NCBI RefSeq assembly: GCF_003286915.1
Contig: NZ_QMFY01000001.1
Coordinates: 868,001-932,000 of the forward strand
Source: Pseudochryseolinea flava
Lineage (GTDB): Bacteria > Bacteroidota > Bacteroidia > Cytophagales > Cyclobacteriaceae
Reading direction: 5' to 3'
Length of the DNA: 64,000 nucleotides
Below, piece by piece: positions 35,278 to 44,315 of this stretch. The notes under the pieces are model-generated. The model saw only the letters and a program-made list of their open reading frames with translations. It made no database searches and was not told where the DNA came from. Positions within the stretch are counted from its first letter, which is position 1, and each line of letters begins with the position of its first letter. The translations under genes were made by a program, and so were the position numbers.

Positions 35278-36012
35278 ATGAGCACGAAAAGACATTACGA
35301 CAATCACCTAGGTAATATTTATGTATGGATGTGTGGTTCTTTTGAAGAAAAACGAGCTGCGCAACAATCTTATTTTGAGAATAATGATGTCACACCGAAC
35401 AATGGTAAGCTTGCGATTGACCTCGGCTCGGGTCACGGAATTCAAACTGTAGCATTGGCGAATCTTGGCTTTGAGGTTACTGCCGTCGATTTTAATGTTC
35501 AATTGTTAAATGCGCTAAAAGAAAATATTGCACGTCGCGATGTAACGATTGTCTGCGACGATTTTCTCACCTACTTAAAACAATGTACAGTAGCCCCTGC
35601 GTTGATTGTTTGCATGGGCGATACGTTAACGCATCTGGAAAGTATCCATGACGTTGACAAACTATTTGAAATGGCACACGCCAAATTATTGCTACGTGGA
35701 AAATTGATCCTTTCGTTCAGAGACCTTTCCCAGGAACTAGTCGGAACGCAACGATTTATACCTGTGCAAAGTGATGCCACGCGCATACTCACTTGCTTTT
35801 TAGAATACCTTCCTGACAAAGTGGTCGTTCACGACTTGCTGCATGAGTTCGTTGGTGATCAATGGAAACAAAGTGTAAGCGCTTATTCAAAACTTAGGCT
35901 AAGTGAATCTGATGTGTCGACGCTTTTAGTCAAACATCAGTTCACATTGAAAAAGTCAGAAACGATCAACGGAATGACTTACATCACCGCAGAAAAGTCA
36001 ACAACGTTATGA
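35278..36012 (+). CDS. class I SAM-dependent methyltransferase
   Basis: 244 residues. Motif I is AIDLGSGHGIQTVALANLGF (~44-63), the acidic SAM-ribose contact follows in VTAVDFN, and motif IV-like ALIVCMGDTLTHLE comes next. This identifies a Rossmann-fold methyltransferase (PF13649 type), but the C-terminal substrate region is not diagnostic, so the substrate is unknown. Its last 6 bases overlap the convergent nitroreductase gene. Confidence 0.82.
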   Translation: MSTKRHYDNHLGNIYVWMCGSFEEKRAAQQSYFENNDVTPNNGKLAIDLGSGHGIQTVALANLGFEVTAVDFNVQLLNALKENIARRDVTIVCDDFLTYLKQCTVAPALIVCMGDTLTHLESIHDVDKLFEMAHAKLLLRGKLILSFRDLSQELVGTQRFIPVQSDATRILTCFLEYLPDKVVVHDLLHEFVGDQWKQSVSAYSKLRLSESDVSTLLVKHQFTLKKSETINGMTYITAEKSTTL

Positions 36013-36600
36013 TGTAATCCAGATGACTTTTTCTTCGATTGGTTTTCGTTTGCTGTCGGGTGCATTTCCTTTTGGCATGCCGAGGTAAAAAAAGCCGATC
36101 AGTTTGTCTTCGCTAGAAAGGCCAAATGCTTCTTTTGATTCTTCGAAATAAGTGACGCCACCGGTGCTTAGATAACCCGCTACGCCGTATGCAGTCATTG
36201 TTAAATACATGTTTTGAATTGCACAATAGACCGCGCCGACTTCCTCAATTTCTGGAACAGATTTTTTAGGATCTCTTTTCATCGCGATAGCAATAATGTG
36301 CGAAGACATCATCGGTTTTGTAAGGAGATTTTGATAACGATCTTCTTTGAACGTTCCATCAGCTTCTGTTACCGATTTATAAACGGCAGCTTGTACTTCG
36401 GCGAGTTTTTTGATGCCATCGCCAGTGTACACAATAAAACGCCATGGCTCAGTGAGACGGTGATTGGGTGCCCAATTCGCATTCTCTAGAAGCTGCGATA
36501 CGATTTCGTCGGGCACACGTTCGCCAGAGAATTGTTGCTGAAAAACGGAACGTCTGTTGCGAATGAGGGTATTGAATTCAGAAGTATTAAAGCTATTCAT
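36007..36600 (-). CDS. nitroreductase family FMN oxidoreductase
   Basis: 197 residues. TLIRNRRSVFQQQFSGERVP and LENANWAPNHRLTEPWRFIV are the FMN-binding N-terminal motifs of the nitroreductase fold (PF00881), and the C-terminal LIGFFYLGMPKG completes the site. These dimeric enzymes reduce nitro groups, quinones or flavin-related substrates with NAD(P)H. The physiological substrate is unknown. It has a promoter-like TAATTTTG just upstream. Confidence 0.88.
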   Translation of the reverse strand: MNSFNTSEFNTLIRNRRSVFQQQFSGERVPDEIVSQLLENANWAPNHRLTEPWRFIVYTGDGIKKLAEVQAAVYKSVTEADGTFKEDRYQNLLTKPMMSSHIIAIAMKRDPKKSVPEIEEVGAVYCAIQNMYLTMTAYGVAGYLSTGGVTYFEESKEAFGLSSEDKLIGFFYLGMPKGNAPDSKRKPIEEKVIWITS

Positions 36601-36616
36601 ATTGATTGAATGTTCG

Positions 36617-36624
36617 CAAAATTA
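36617..36624 (-). promoter_or_regulatory. putative -7 promoter element TAATTTTG
   Basis: Minus-strand TAnnTTTG 17 bp upstream of the nitroreductase ATG. Confidence 0.45.
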
Positions 36625-36714
36625 CGGTGGAAAGCGATGCGTTCATATAAAAATGCATCTTCGTTTACACCTTTTATGAGAATATCGTGTCCAAAGCGAT
36701 GACACAAAAAACTT

Positions 36715-37455
36715 ATGAGAACCCTGCCCCCTATTATGTCGACCATTGTCGGAGCGCTACTTTGTTCCTGCACGGCTTTCTATGTGCCCACCACACAAAA
36801 CAACCCGATGCTGTCGAAGCAGGGAGATGCCATCGCATCCGTTTCTAGTGGCATTTCAGGTACGGGTGTTCAAGGCGCTATTGCAGCGACTAATCATTTT
36901 GCCTTTACCGCTAGCGGAATGTATGCCGACAACTCGATCGACAATGAGGGCGAGTTTCGAAAACACAAAGCGATTGAATTTGGCTTCGGGTATTTTCGAA
37001 AGGGTCGCGCCCACTTTGATATTTTCGGCGGCATGGGATGGGCGAAGGGGGAGGCCACAATTCAAACCTGGGGACTTCTATCTGACAGCTACGAAAAACA
37101 ATTTTCGGGCGAATACAAAAAGTATTTTCTCCAAAGTTCGCTTGGGCTCAGCCGAAGGTATGTAGAGGGCGCAATCTCAACACGTCTTACAGCAATACGA
37201 TTTTCGACATTGCATTATGCTGAAGAGGGAGAGTCTATTTGGGTGACAAAAAAGCCGCGCGTGTTTTTCGAACCGGCCTTTACCTTTCGTGTGTTTCCTG
37301 GTGCGCGAAAATTTTTCTTTGTGGGGCAAGCATCTCTTTCATTGTTTATGAACAAGAAAGATGAGATGATATATGACGATGATTACAACTTTCGCTATGA
37401 ACCCCTTCACCTTTCGGTCGGCGCTGGATTTAAATTCGGAAGAAATACGGATTAA
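36715..37455 (+). CDS. outer-membrane beta-barrel lipoprotein
   Basis: 246 residues. The N-terminus IMSTIVGALLCSC is a lipoprotein signal with lipobox LCSC at about residues 15-18. The rest is amphipathic beta-strand sequence (HFAFTASGMYADN, AIEFGFGYFRKGRAHFDIF, KYFLQSSLGLSRRYVEGAI, VFFEPAFTFRVF, LHLSVGAGFKFG) as in small outer-membrane barrels. No family name is supported. It may be a surface structural or transport barrel. Confidence 0.7.
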   Translation: MRTLPPIMSTIVGALLCSCTAFYVPTTQNNPMLSKQGDAIASVSSGISGTGVQGAIAATNHFAFTASGMYADNSIDNEGEFRKHKAIEFGFGYFRKGRAHFDIFGGMGWAKGEATIQTWGLLSDSYEKQFSGEYKKYFLQSSLGLSRRYVEGAISTRLTAIRFSTLHYAEEGESIWVTKKPRVFFEPAFTFRVFPGARKFFFVGQASLSLFMNKKDEMIYDDDYNFRYEPLHLSVGAGFKFGRNTD

Positions 37456-37462
37456 AATTTCT

Positions 37463-38566
37463 TCAATCCGGAAACTGTGAAGCATCAATATTAGGAATCA
37501 CGCGTAATGCATTCTTGTAATATATCTTTTTCAAGATTTCATCTGACAATCCAAGGCCATACATTCTCCAAAACGCATGGTAGCGTTTATGGTATGGAAA
37601 ATATTCGTCTTGCGTTTCAAGTACTCTAAAATAAGTAGGGTATTCATCGGGAACCCAGGAGTCCTTACCAAACAAAACACGATCTTGATATTTTGTCAAG
37701 AACGTATTTGCTGCTTTCGGTTGTCTTCCGAGTTCTGATATTACGGCACCAATTTCAGTATACATGTTGGGAAATTTGTCCATGATCTCGCCAAGCTTCT
37801 GGAGGTCATTTCCAAACCAGCCGAGATGCGCATTGATGAATTTAGTCTTAGGATGTTTTTTGAAGATGTTGTGTTGCTCAGAAATTATTTTCTCCCACGT
37901 TACAGTGTCGTTAGCGTGACTTCTCTCTGGGTGTGTTTTGAGTTCGAGCCATCGTTCGTTGTTGTTATCCATTGGCTTCCAAAATGATTTTGGGTCTGCG
38001 GCGTGAATGAGCACGGGAATTCCGAGTTCGCCGCATTTTTTCCAGATAGGATCAATACGCGAGTCGTCGATATGAATGCGTTTGCCTTTGCTATCGCGCG
38101 TAAACATGCCCAAGCTTTTGTAGATCTTTAAACCATTCGCACCCTTTTTCACGTCTTCTTCCAATTGCTTCAGCATTCGCTCCTGCCATAGAGGGTCGTC
38201 GATTGCCGAGAAGTCCATGTTTGTAAAAACGATAAATCGCTTTGGGTTTGTGTTTCTAACATTGGCGAGCGATCCTTCAAGATGCTCGGTGCTTCCGCGG
38301 CCGCGTCCACTGAGGTTAACCATCACCTTCATGTTCAGAGCATCCATCTGTTTGAGTAACGCAGTGAGATCCTGACTTGGCATGCTGAATTGATGATTGT
38401 GTACATCGATAAACGGATACTTCGCGTGCGAAATTTTATGCTCCGGAACAACCAAAGTCGATGGCGGATCATAGGATTCAAAGTCCATTGTCGTGACAGC
38501 TTGCTTTTCTTGAGCAACAGCGACAACCGCCGATAGGATTATTGCGCTGAGGAAAAAATGTTTCAT
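37463..38566 (-). CDS. exported amidohydrolase (amidohydrolase 2 family)
   Basis: 367 residues with signal peptide MKHFFLSAIILSAVVAVAQ. The TIM-barrel metal site is visible: YPFIDVHNHQF (HxH), GIPVLIHAAD (His), FINAHLGWFGND (His) and RVLFGKDSW (terminal Asp), as in PF04909 enzymes. Relatives include decarboxylases (ACMSD-like) and hydrolases of small cyclic substrates; the exact reaction is not decided. The signal peptide implies periplasmic action. Confidence 0.85.
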   Translation of the reverse strand: MKHFFLSAIILSAVVAVAQEKQAVTTMDFESYDPPSTLVVPEHKISHAKYPFIDVHNHQFSMPSQDLTALLKQMDALNMKVMVNLSGRGRGSTEHLEGSLANVRNTNPKRFIVFTNMDFSAIDDPLWQERMLKQLEEDVKKGANGLKIYKSLGMFTRDSKGKRIHIDDSRIDPIWKKCGELGIPVLIHAADPKSFWKPMDNNNERWLELKTHPERSHANDTVTWEKIISEQHNIFKKHPKTKFINAHLGWFGNDLQKLGEIMDKFPNMYTEIGAVISELGRQPKAANTFLTKYQDRVLFGKDSWVPDEYPTYFRVLETQDEYFPYHKRYHAFWRMYGLGLSDEILKKIYYKNALRVIPNIDASQFPD

Positions 38567-38782
38567 AGCTTTGGGAGTCTGATCAATGATAATTCATGTT
38601 CGCCAATAACGGCGACGTTTTTTTCTAAAAGGCAGAATCCAGTGGCAAGCGTAAAAATCAGCCGATGTATCGTCGGAAAAACACATCGACCGATTAAATG
38701 CATCATATCGTTCAAAAATCCTGGTCGTAATTCCTACTCCTTGCAGCACTTTGTTATTTTCGCATTGTACTAATCAATATTC

Positions 38783-39889
38783 ATGAAGAATTTTTTGTTT
38801 ATCGTCCTCGCATTGCAAATCGGTTTCGTGGCTTCGGCGCAAGATCTATTGGAAAGCGCAAAGAAGAAGCTCGCGGCCAACGATTTTGCAGCGGCCAAAA
38901 CAGACCTGACGAAAGTGCTTGATGGCACGCCGAAGAACAAGTTGGCACTCAACCTCCGAGGTCAAGCGCGTGCCGGCCTGCAGGATTTTTACGGTGCTGT
39001 GGGCGATTTTACGGCTGCGCTGGAAATAGACACAACATTTGCCGATGCATACAACAATCGCGGTGAAGCGAAAATGGCACTGGGTGATGACGACGGCGCG
39101 ATCGCGGATTTTTCAAAAGCCATTAAGTTCAATCCTAAATTTGTTGACGCTTACACCAACCGTGGCTTGGCGCGTTATAACCTTGAAGAACTTCAAGATG
39201 CTTATTTTGATTTTACAAAAGCATTGGAGATTGGTCCAGCGGATGCTGATAAATATTTCAATAGAGGTGTTGTGAAGGCCGAGCTTGGCGAGTTCATCAG
39301 TGCAATCGACGATTACACAAAAGCAATTGAGTTGGATAAAAATGATCCAGCGCTGTACAACTATCGTGGCGTAGCCTACTACCAAACAACGAACATCGAC
39401 CTTGCTATTGCAGATTATGATCAAGCCATTAAAAGTGATCCTAAAGATCCGCTGAAATTTGAGAATCGAGCTTTAGCGAAGGCAGCAAAGGAAGATTATA
39501 AAGGTGCCTTGGAAGATTACACAAAGGCTATAGAACTCAATCCCGAGGAGGCTGCAACGTACAACCTCCGTGGCGTGGTACGATACAACCTCGACGATCA
39601 TGATGGCGCGATTGCTGACTATACGAAAGCCATCGAGATTGACGATACCGATCCGGCTTATTACGATAACAGAGCACTTAGTAAAAATGCCAAGGAAGAT
39701 TATGCTGGCGCGATTGAAGACTACTCCAGTTCCATAGAACTGTATGCGAGTGATCCTGAAACATTCTATCAGCGTGGACTGGTGAAGATGAGCATGAATA
39801 ACAAGTACGATGCTTGCCTCGATTTTAAGCGTGCCGAAGAGCTTGGTTCTGTTGAGGCGAAGGCGATGATTAAAAAGAGCTGCAAGTAA
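38783..39889 (+). CDS. exported TPR-repeat protein
   Basis: 368 residues with signal peptide MKNFLFIVLALQIGFVASAQ. About nine 34-residue TPR units fill the mature protein (~22-365), each with the 'A..DF..A..D..KA..L....A..Y.NRG' pattern (e.g. NNRGEAKMALGDDDGAIADF). TPRs form a superhelix for protein-protein contacts. Located in the periplasm by signal peptide; its partner is unknown. It precedes a lipid kinase gene by 21 bp. Confidence 0.88.
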   Translation: MKNFLFIVLALQIGFVASAQDLLESAKKKLAANDFAAAKTDLTKVLDGTPKNKLALNLRGQARAGLQDFYGAVGDFTAALEIDTTFADAYNNRGEAKMALGDDDGAIADFSKAIKFNPKFVDAYTNRGLARYNLEELQDAYFDFTKALEIGPADADKYFNRGVVKAELGEFISAIDDYTKAIELDKNDPALYNYRGVAYYQTTNIDLAIADYDQAIKSDPKDPLKFENRALAKAAKEDYKGALEDYTKAIELNPEEAATYNLRGVVRYNLDDHDGAIADYTKAIEIDDTDPAYYDNRALSKNAKEDYAGAIEDYSSSIELYASDPETFYQRGLVKMSMNNKYDACLDFKRAEELGSVEAKAMIKKSCK

Positions 39890-39910
39890 AATCAGTGCAG
39901 CTGTACTCAA

Positions 39911-40810
39911 ATGAAAATTGTTGTCATCTTGAATGGTATTTCATTACACAAGAAGAAATTCTATCAAGATGTTTTTCCCTTCATAAAAGATGCATTCGAT
40001 GTGCATGTGTGGGAGACTGCATCGCGGCATGATGCTGTGGCGTTAGCATCGAAAGCCGCGTCACACAACGTAGATCTTGTTATTGCAGCGGGTGGTGATG
40101 GTACGGTTTTTCAAGTCGCAAATGGTCTCTTACAAGGTCATGACGGTTTACCGGTGATGGCTGTGATTCCCTTAGGATCTGGAAATGACTTCGCAAGAAG
40201 TCTTGACCTGCCCAACAACAAAAATCAAATCATTGCCATGTTGCGTCAGATGAACGTGATGGAGATTGATGTGGGCAAAGTGACGTACACGACAATGCAT
40301 GATGAAGTTGAATCGCGGTATTTTTTGAATGTTGTCGATGTTGGGATGGGGCCTGTTGTTGTTCAGAAGGTGTTAGCGAGTGGTAGACCATTCGGATCGG
40401 CAATAGCCTATTATAGCAGTATCCTCTCTACATTTTTTTCCTTTAAGCCGAAGCTCATGCGAGCTGTTTCGCCCCGCTGGACTTGGGAAGGTAAAGTGCG
40501 CACTTTTGCAGTAGCCAACGGGAAATATTATGGTCATGGTTTGTGCATCGCGCCGTCAGCCAAGTTCGATGACGGGATGTTCGAAATCTTTGCTTGTGGC
40601 GATGCATCTGTTGCCGATTTTATCTTACAAACGGCACCACTGAAACGCGGGAAACAAATCAATCACCCGAAAGTGTCATACTATTTTTCGGATCGTGTTG
40701 AGATGACTTCATCAGAGACCTGCTTAATCGAAGCGGACGGCGAGTTACTTGGAAAGCTTCCTGCAACAGTCTGTATGGCAAACCAAAAAATAAAATTCTT
40801 GCTACCTTAG
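39911..40810 (+). CDS. diacylglycerol kinase family lipid kinase (YegS/DgkB-like)
   Basis: 299 residues. The nucleotide-binding motifs AAGGDGTVFQVANGL and IPLGSGNDFARSLD (~60-100) and the C-terminal SETCLIEADGELLG (DAGK-accessory) identify the DAGK catalytic family (PF00781). Such kinases phosphorylate diacylglycerol or related lipids with ATP. Likely second gene of the TPR transcript. Cytoplasmic, membrane-associated by family. Confidence 0.9.
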   Translation: MKIVVILNGISLHKKKFYQDVFPFIKDAFDVHVWETASRHDAVALASKAASHNVDLVIAAGGDGTVFQVANGLLQGHDGLPVMAVIPLGSGNDFARSLDLPNNKNQIIAMLRQMNVMEIDVGKVTYTTMHDEVESRYFLNVVDVGMGPVVVQKVLASGRPFGSAIAYYSSILSTFFSFKPKLMRAVSPRWTWEGKVRTFAVANGKYYGHGLCIAPSAKFDDGMFEIFACGDASVADFILQTAPLKRGKQINHPKVSYYFSDRVEMTSSETCLIEADGELLGKLPATVCMANQKIKFLLP

Positions 40811-40908
40811 CGGCGAAACCTGCTTTTAAGGATAGTAAGCTACATGTTCATGGGATTGTTGCGATAGATCGCGTAATTTAGCTTGCTCATAAATAACCCC
40901 CTTCAGCT

Positions 40909-41508
40909 ATGAAACAATTACTATGCATTGCCCTTCTGTTGATGGTCGTTGTTGCCGTTAATGGACAAACCGCAAAAGGATCGAAAGCGCTCGGTGGTGG
41001 TATTTCGTATTCTAAGGATACATATACAGGTCCAGATGGTGACCTAGAAGAAAGTGAGCTTTCATTTGCGCCAAGCTTCGGATATTTTGTTGGTGACAAA
41101 TTTTTGCTCGGACTTAATCTCGAAATATCACAGTCAACGGAAGATGAATATCCTGATGGTGAAACCAAGGAAACTGGTTTTGCGTTTGGACCATTCGCTC
41201 GGTATTACATTCATACATCGAATGAGCAGTTTGCTTTTTTTGGACAGGCATCCATCATGTTTGGATCTACGAAAGAATCTTACGACGGTGTACCGGACGA
41301 TGTGAAAGGAAAAGTATTTGATATCAATGTGGCGCCTGGTTTTGCATATTTTTTCAATGAACATTGGGCACTCGAACTTGGCTTTAGAGGAATTGGATTT
41401 ACGAGTGTAGATCCTAATACCGATGTTGACGATGATGACTATTCGTCTTTACAGATAGGATTGAATTCTTTGTCTCCATCGATGCTGGGAATTCGCTATC
41501 ACTTTTAA
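40909..41508 (+). CDS. outer-membrane beta-barrel protein (OmpA/opacity-type)
   Basis: 199 residues with signal peptide MKQLLCIALLLMVVVAVNGQ. Alternating strands and Gly turns (GGGISYSKDTYTGPDGD, FAPSFGYFVGDKFLLGLNLE, EQFAFFGQASIMFG, EHWALELGFRGIGF) end in LGIRYHF, an outer-membrane C-terminus with final Phe. It belongs to the general porin-like OMP_b-brl class (PF13568 type). No specific function can be given. Confidence 0.78.
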   Translation: MKQLLCIALLLMVVVAVNGQTAKGSKALGGGISYSKDTYTGPDGDLEESELSFAPSFGYFVGDKFLLGLNLEISQSTEDEYPDGETKETGFAFGPFARYYIHTSNEQFAFFGQASIMFGSTKESYDGVPDDVKGKVFDINVAPGFAYFFNEHWALELGFRGIGFTSVDPNTDVDDDDYSSLQIGLNSLSPSMLGIRYHF

Positions 41509-41576
41509 ATTGGTACAGAAACACGATGTTGAATATGATTGCTACCGCGCCTTCTACGCTTATACACCAAAATGCT

Positions 41577-42206
41577 ATGATACTTGTCGGAATTGTTGAA
41601 GATGATGAACAGATTAGAAAAGGCGTCCAAACGTATATCAGCCGTCAGGAAAACTTTTCTTGTGAGTGGTCTTACGGATCTATCGAAGAACTGCTTGCAA
41701 ATTTGAATGACAAAAATGTTCCGAACGTAATCATGATGGACCTCGGTCTTCCGGGGATGTCAGGTATCGACGGAATTAAGTTTGTGAAAGAAAAATATCC
41801 CGACGTAGACATCATCGTTTTCTCTGTATATAACGATACCAAAAGAATTTTTGACTCATTGTGCGCAGGTGCGACAGGTTACTTGTTAAAGAATACGCCA
41901 CTCGAAGAAATTAAAGAGGGTATTGAATTGCTATCAAAAGGTGGTTCACCGATGTCGCCGCAGATTGCTAGAAAAGTAATCGATCATTTTAATCCGACGC
42001 CAAAGAAAAAAACGGAATCAATTCTTTCTCCTAAAGAAAAAGAAATTGTGGTCGGCCTCGTGGACGGATTGAGCTATAAATTGATCGCTGATCGCATGGA
42101 TATCAGTATTGAAACGGTTCGTTTCCACATCAAAAACATCTACCGTAAACTGCATGTTCATGGTAAAGCAGAAGTGATCAGTAAATCACTTCGTGGCGAA
42201 ATCTAA
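41577..42206 (+). CDS. NarL/FixJ-type response regulator
   Basis: 209 residues from ATG 41577, since the receiver starts at ILVGIVEDDEQIR; in-frame ATGs up to 41526 are upstream. The receiver domain has the acidic pair at 9-10, phosphoacceptor D55 (VIMMDLGLPGMSG) and the Lys in GYLLKNTPLEE. The LuxR-type HTH follows (LSPKEKEIVVGLVDGLSYKL...VRFHIKNIYRKL). It activates transcription when phosphorylated by a HisKA_3 kinase. No kinase gene is adjacent; the propeller kinase at ~15 kb is one possible distant candidate. Confidence 0.9.
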   Translation: MILVGIVEDDEQIRKGVQTYISRQENFSCEWSYGSIEELLANLNDKNVPNVIMMDLGLPGMSGIDGIKFVKEKYPDVDIIVFSVYNDTKRIFDSLCAGATGYLLKNTPLEEIKEGIELLSKGGSPMSPQIARKVIDHFNPTPKKKTESILSPKEKEIVVGLVDGLSYKLIADRMDISIETVRFHIKNIYRKLHVHGKAEVISKSLRGEI

Positions 42207-42240
42207 TGCTGGATTCTTAATTTTTTGTTTATAAGGTATG

Positions 42241-42269
42241 TGCCCTCGTTTCAACGCGAGGGCATTTTT
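42241..42269 (+). terminator. hairpin terminator with T-run
   Basis: TGCCCTCG (42241-42248) pairs with CGAGGGCA (42257-42264), followed by five T. It ends the response-regulator gene and abuts the stop of the convergent YpdA-like gene. Confidence 0.87.
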
Positions 42270-43239
42270 ATTTCTTAGTTGCAACAATATGGTTGACAAT
42301 CATGTCGGCATGAACTCTCGAATTTTCGATAAACCATTTATTAGTTTTTAGTCCACCGCAGACAACGCCAGCCAAATAAATGCCGGGCACATTTGTTTCC
42401 ATAGAATATTCATCATAAACAGGTGTGTTAAATTCATCGCCTTGGAATTTAATGCCACACTTCTCCATAAAAGCAAAGGGAGGTTGATAGCCAGTCATGG
42501 CGAGAACAAAATCATTCTCAATGGTAACTTCTCCCTCCGGCGTAATTACCTCTACCGTATCAGCGGTGATTTGCTTGACGGTAGAATTAAAATATGCTGT
42601 AATAGATTTTTCAGCGATTCTATTTTCGATGTCGGGACGAACCCAATATTTTACGCTTTCGCGGATTGAGTTTTCACGAATCACCATAGTGACTTCTGCA
42701 CCTTTTCGCCACGTTTCCAACGCCACGTCTACTGCTGAGTTTGCCGCGCCAATAACAACGATTTTCTGACCGAAGTATGGATGCGGTTCGTCGTAGTAGT
42801 GTTTTACTTTTGGGAGATTTTCACCCGGTACATTTAATAAGTATGGCAAGTCGTAAAAACCAAGTGCGAGGACAACAGACTTTGATATATAACTCGTTTT
42901 TTCTGTCGTGATCTGATGAAGTCCGTTCGTTGGCGTAATGGCAATTACTTTCTCGTAGAGGTTTACATGTAACTTCCAACTGGTGGTCACACGACGAAAA
43001 TATTCGAGCGCTTCAAATCGATTTGGTTTTGGTTGATGCGAGATGAAGGGAACATCACCAATTTCTAGACGATCGGACGTTGAGAAGAACGTCATGTTTA
43101 ACGGGTAGTTGAACAGCGAATTGACAAGGCATCCTTTCTCGACGATCAGGTAATTTAGCCCAGCTTTTTTTGCTTCAATACCGCAGGCTAAACCAATGGG
43201 CCCTGCGCCAACAACAAGTAAATCCAAGACCTTCTCCAT
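42268..43239 (-). CDS. ypdA: YpdA family (putative bacillithiol disulfide reductase)
   Basis: 323 residues from ATG 43239; a TTG three codons upstream is in frame. The FAD-binding VVGAGPIGLACGIEAKKAGL is at the N-terminus, the NADPH-binding VIGAANSAVDVALETWRKGA is central, and VNSLFNYPLNMTFFSTSDRL is the diagnostic YpdA segment. YpdA reduces oxidised bacillithiol in Firmicutes; its presence suggests bacillithiol is used here, consistent with several DinB-type proteins. Divergent from the dehydratase gene. Confidence 0.87.
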   Translation of the reverse strand: MEKVLDLLVVGAGPIGLACGIEAKKAGLNYLIVEKGCLVNSLFNYPLNMTFFSTSDRLEIGDVPFISHQPKPNRFEALEYFRRVTTSWKLHVNLYEKVIAITPTNGLHQITTEKTSYISKSVVLALGFYDLPYLLNVPGENLPKVKHYYDEPHPYFGQKIVVIGAANSAVDVALETWRKGAEVTMVIRENSIRESVKYWVRPDIENRIAEKSITAYFNSTVKQITADTVEVITPEGEVTIENDFVLAMTGYQPPFAFMEKCGIKFQGDEFNTPVYDEYSMETNVPGIYLAGVVCGGLKTNKWFIENSRVHADMIVNHIVATKK

Positions 43240-43349
43240 AGTTGACAAATATGCGGTATATTCAGTTGCTTTGAAACAAAGTGTGAATCGATATCGTAAC
43301 TTTCACGTTGGGTGCATAACCAGCAATTCAGGCTCATTAACCATCTCAC

Positions 43350-44297
43350 ATGATTACACGCGATTCAATTGTTCAAGCTCACGAGCGCATTAAGCCTTAC
43401 ATTCACCGCACACCGGTGATGACTTCACAAAGTATTGACGATCGTGTTGGTGGTAAAGTGTTTTTGAAGTGCGAGAATTTTCAAAACGTTGGTGCGTTTA
43501 AAGCGCGCGGTGCAATGAATGCAGTTTTATCGTTACGAGAGGATGAGCGCGCAAACGGTGTGGCCACACATTCATCGGGAAACCATGCGCAGGCCCTTGC
43601 ACGTGCTGCAAAAGTGTTGGGTATACCCAGCTACATCGTAATGCCACGAAACGCGCCGGAGATAAAAAGAAATGGCGTGATTGGCTATGGTGGCATAATC
43701 ACAATGTGTGAACCAACATTGCAATCGCGCGAAACAACATTGGCAGAAGTTGTTAAAAATACAAATGCAACGGAGATACATCCGTTTAACAATTACGATG
43801 TGATGACAGGTCAAGCAACAGCCGCAAAGGAATTGTTTGAAGAAGTGAGTGACTTGGATATTGTAATTGCGCCTGTGGGCGGTGGTGGCTTGTTGAGCGG
43901 AACAGCGATGGCAGCCAAATTCTTTTCGCCGGCCACGAAAGTTTTTGCTGGTGAACCCGAAGGTGCTGATGATGCCTACCGATCGATGAAAAGTGGTCAA
44001 CGTGAAACTTCGCAAGCTAATTCTATCGCAGATGGTTTGTTGACATCGCTCGGCGATAAAACGTTTCCAATTATTCAAACATCTGTCGCTGATGTGATCA
44101 CCGTGAGCGATGCAGAAATTGTCGATGCCATGAAACTACTTTGGGAACGTGTGAAGATCATCGTAGAACCTTCTGGCGCGGTTCCTCTAGCAGCCATTTT
44201 AAAGCAAAGAGAAAAGTTTATGGGCAAAAAAATTGGCGTTATACTTTCCGGTGGAAACGTTGACCTTCAAAAAGCGCTCGCTTTAATATCCGAATAG
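43350..44297 (+). CDS. PLP-dependent threonine/serine dehydratase family enzyme
   Basis: 315 residues, the usual length of single-domain members with no ACT regulatory domain. The PLP Lys lies in FQNVGAFKARGAMNAV, the Asn/Ser contact in HSSGNHAQALA, and the glycine loop is APVGGGGLLSGTAMAA. Relatives include catabolic threonine/serine dehydratase and serine racemase, which cannot be separated by sequence alone here. It probably makes 2-oxobutanoate or pyruvate in the cytoplasm. Confidence 0.87.
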   Translation: MITRDSIVQAHERIKPYIHRTPVMTSQSIDDRVGGKVFLKCENFQNVGAFKARGAMNAVLSLREDERANGVATHSSGNHAQALARAAKVLGIPSYIVMPRNAPEIKRNGVIGYGGIITMCEPTLQSRETTLAEVVKNTNATEIHPFNNYDVMTGQATAAKELFEEVSDLDIVIAPVGGGGLLSGTAMAAKFFSPATKVFAGEPEGADDAYRSMKSGQRETSQANSIADGLLTSLGDKTFPIIQTSVADVITVSDAEIVDAMKLLWERVKIIVEPSGAVPLAAILKQREKFMGKKIGVILSGGNVDLQKALALISE

Positions 44298-44315
44298 CGT
44301 CAGCATCTTCTTTCG

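Noticed and set aside
36746-37165. 140-codon frame on the plus strand
   Set aside because: It overlaps the beta-barrel lipoprotein gene in another frame; the latter has a lipobox and barrel pattern, while this one has none.
40861-40872. GCGATAGATCGC hairpin after the lipid kinase gene
   Set aside because: Only a 5-bp stem with a 2-nt loop and no T-run, so not a credible terminator.
43572-44078. Minus-strand frame of 168 codons
   Set aside because: Antisense shadow of the threonine/serine dehydratase gene, with no recognisable domain.
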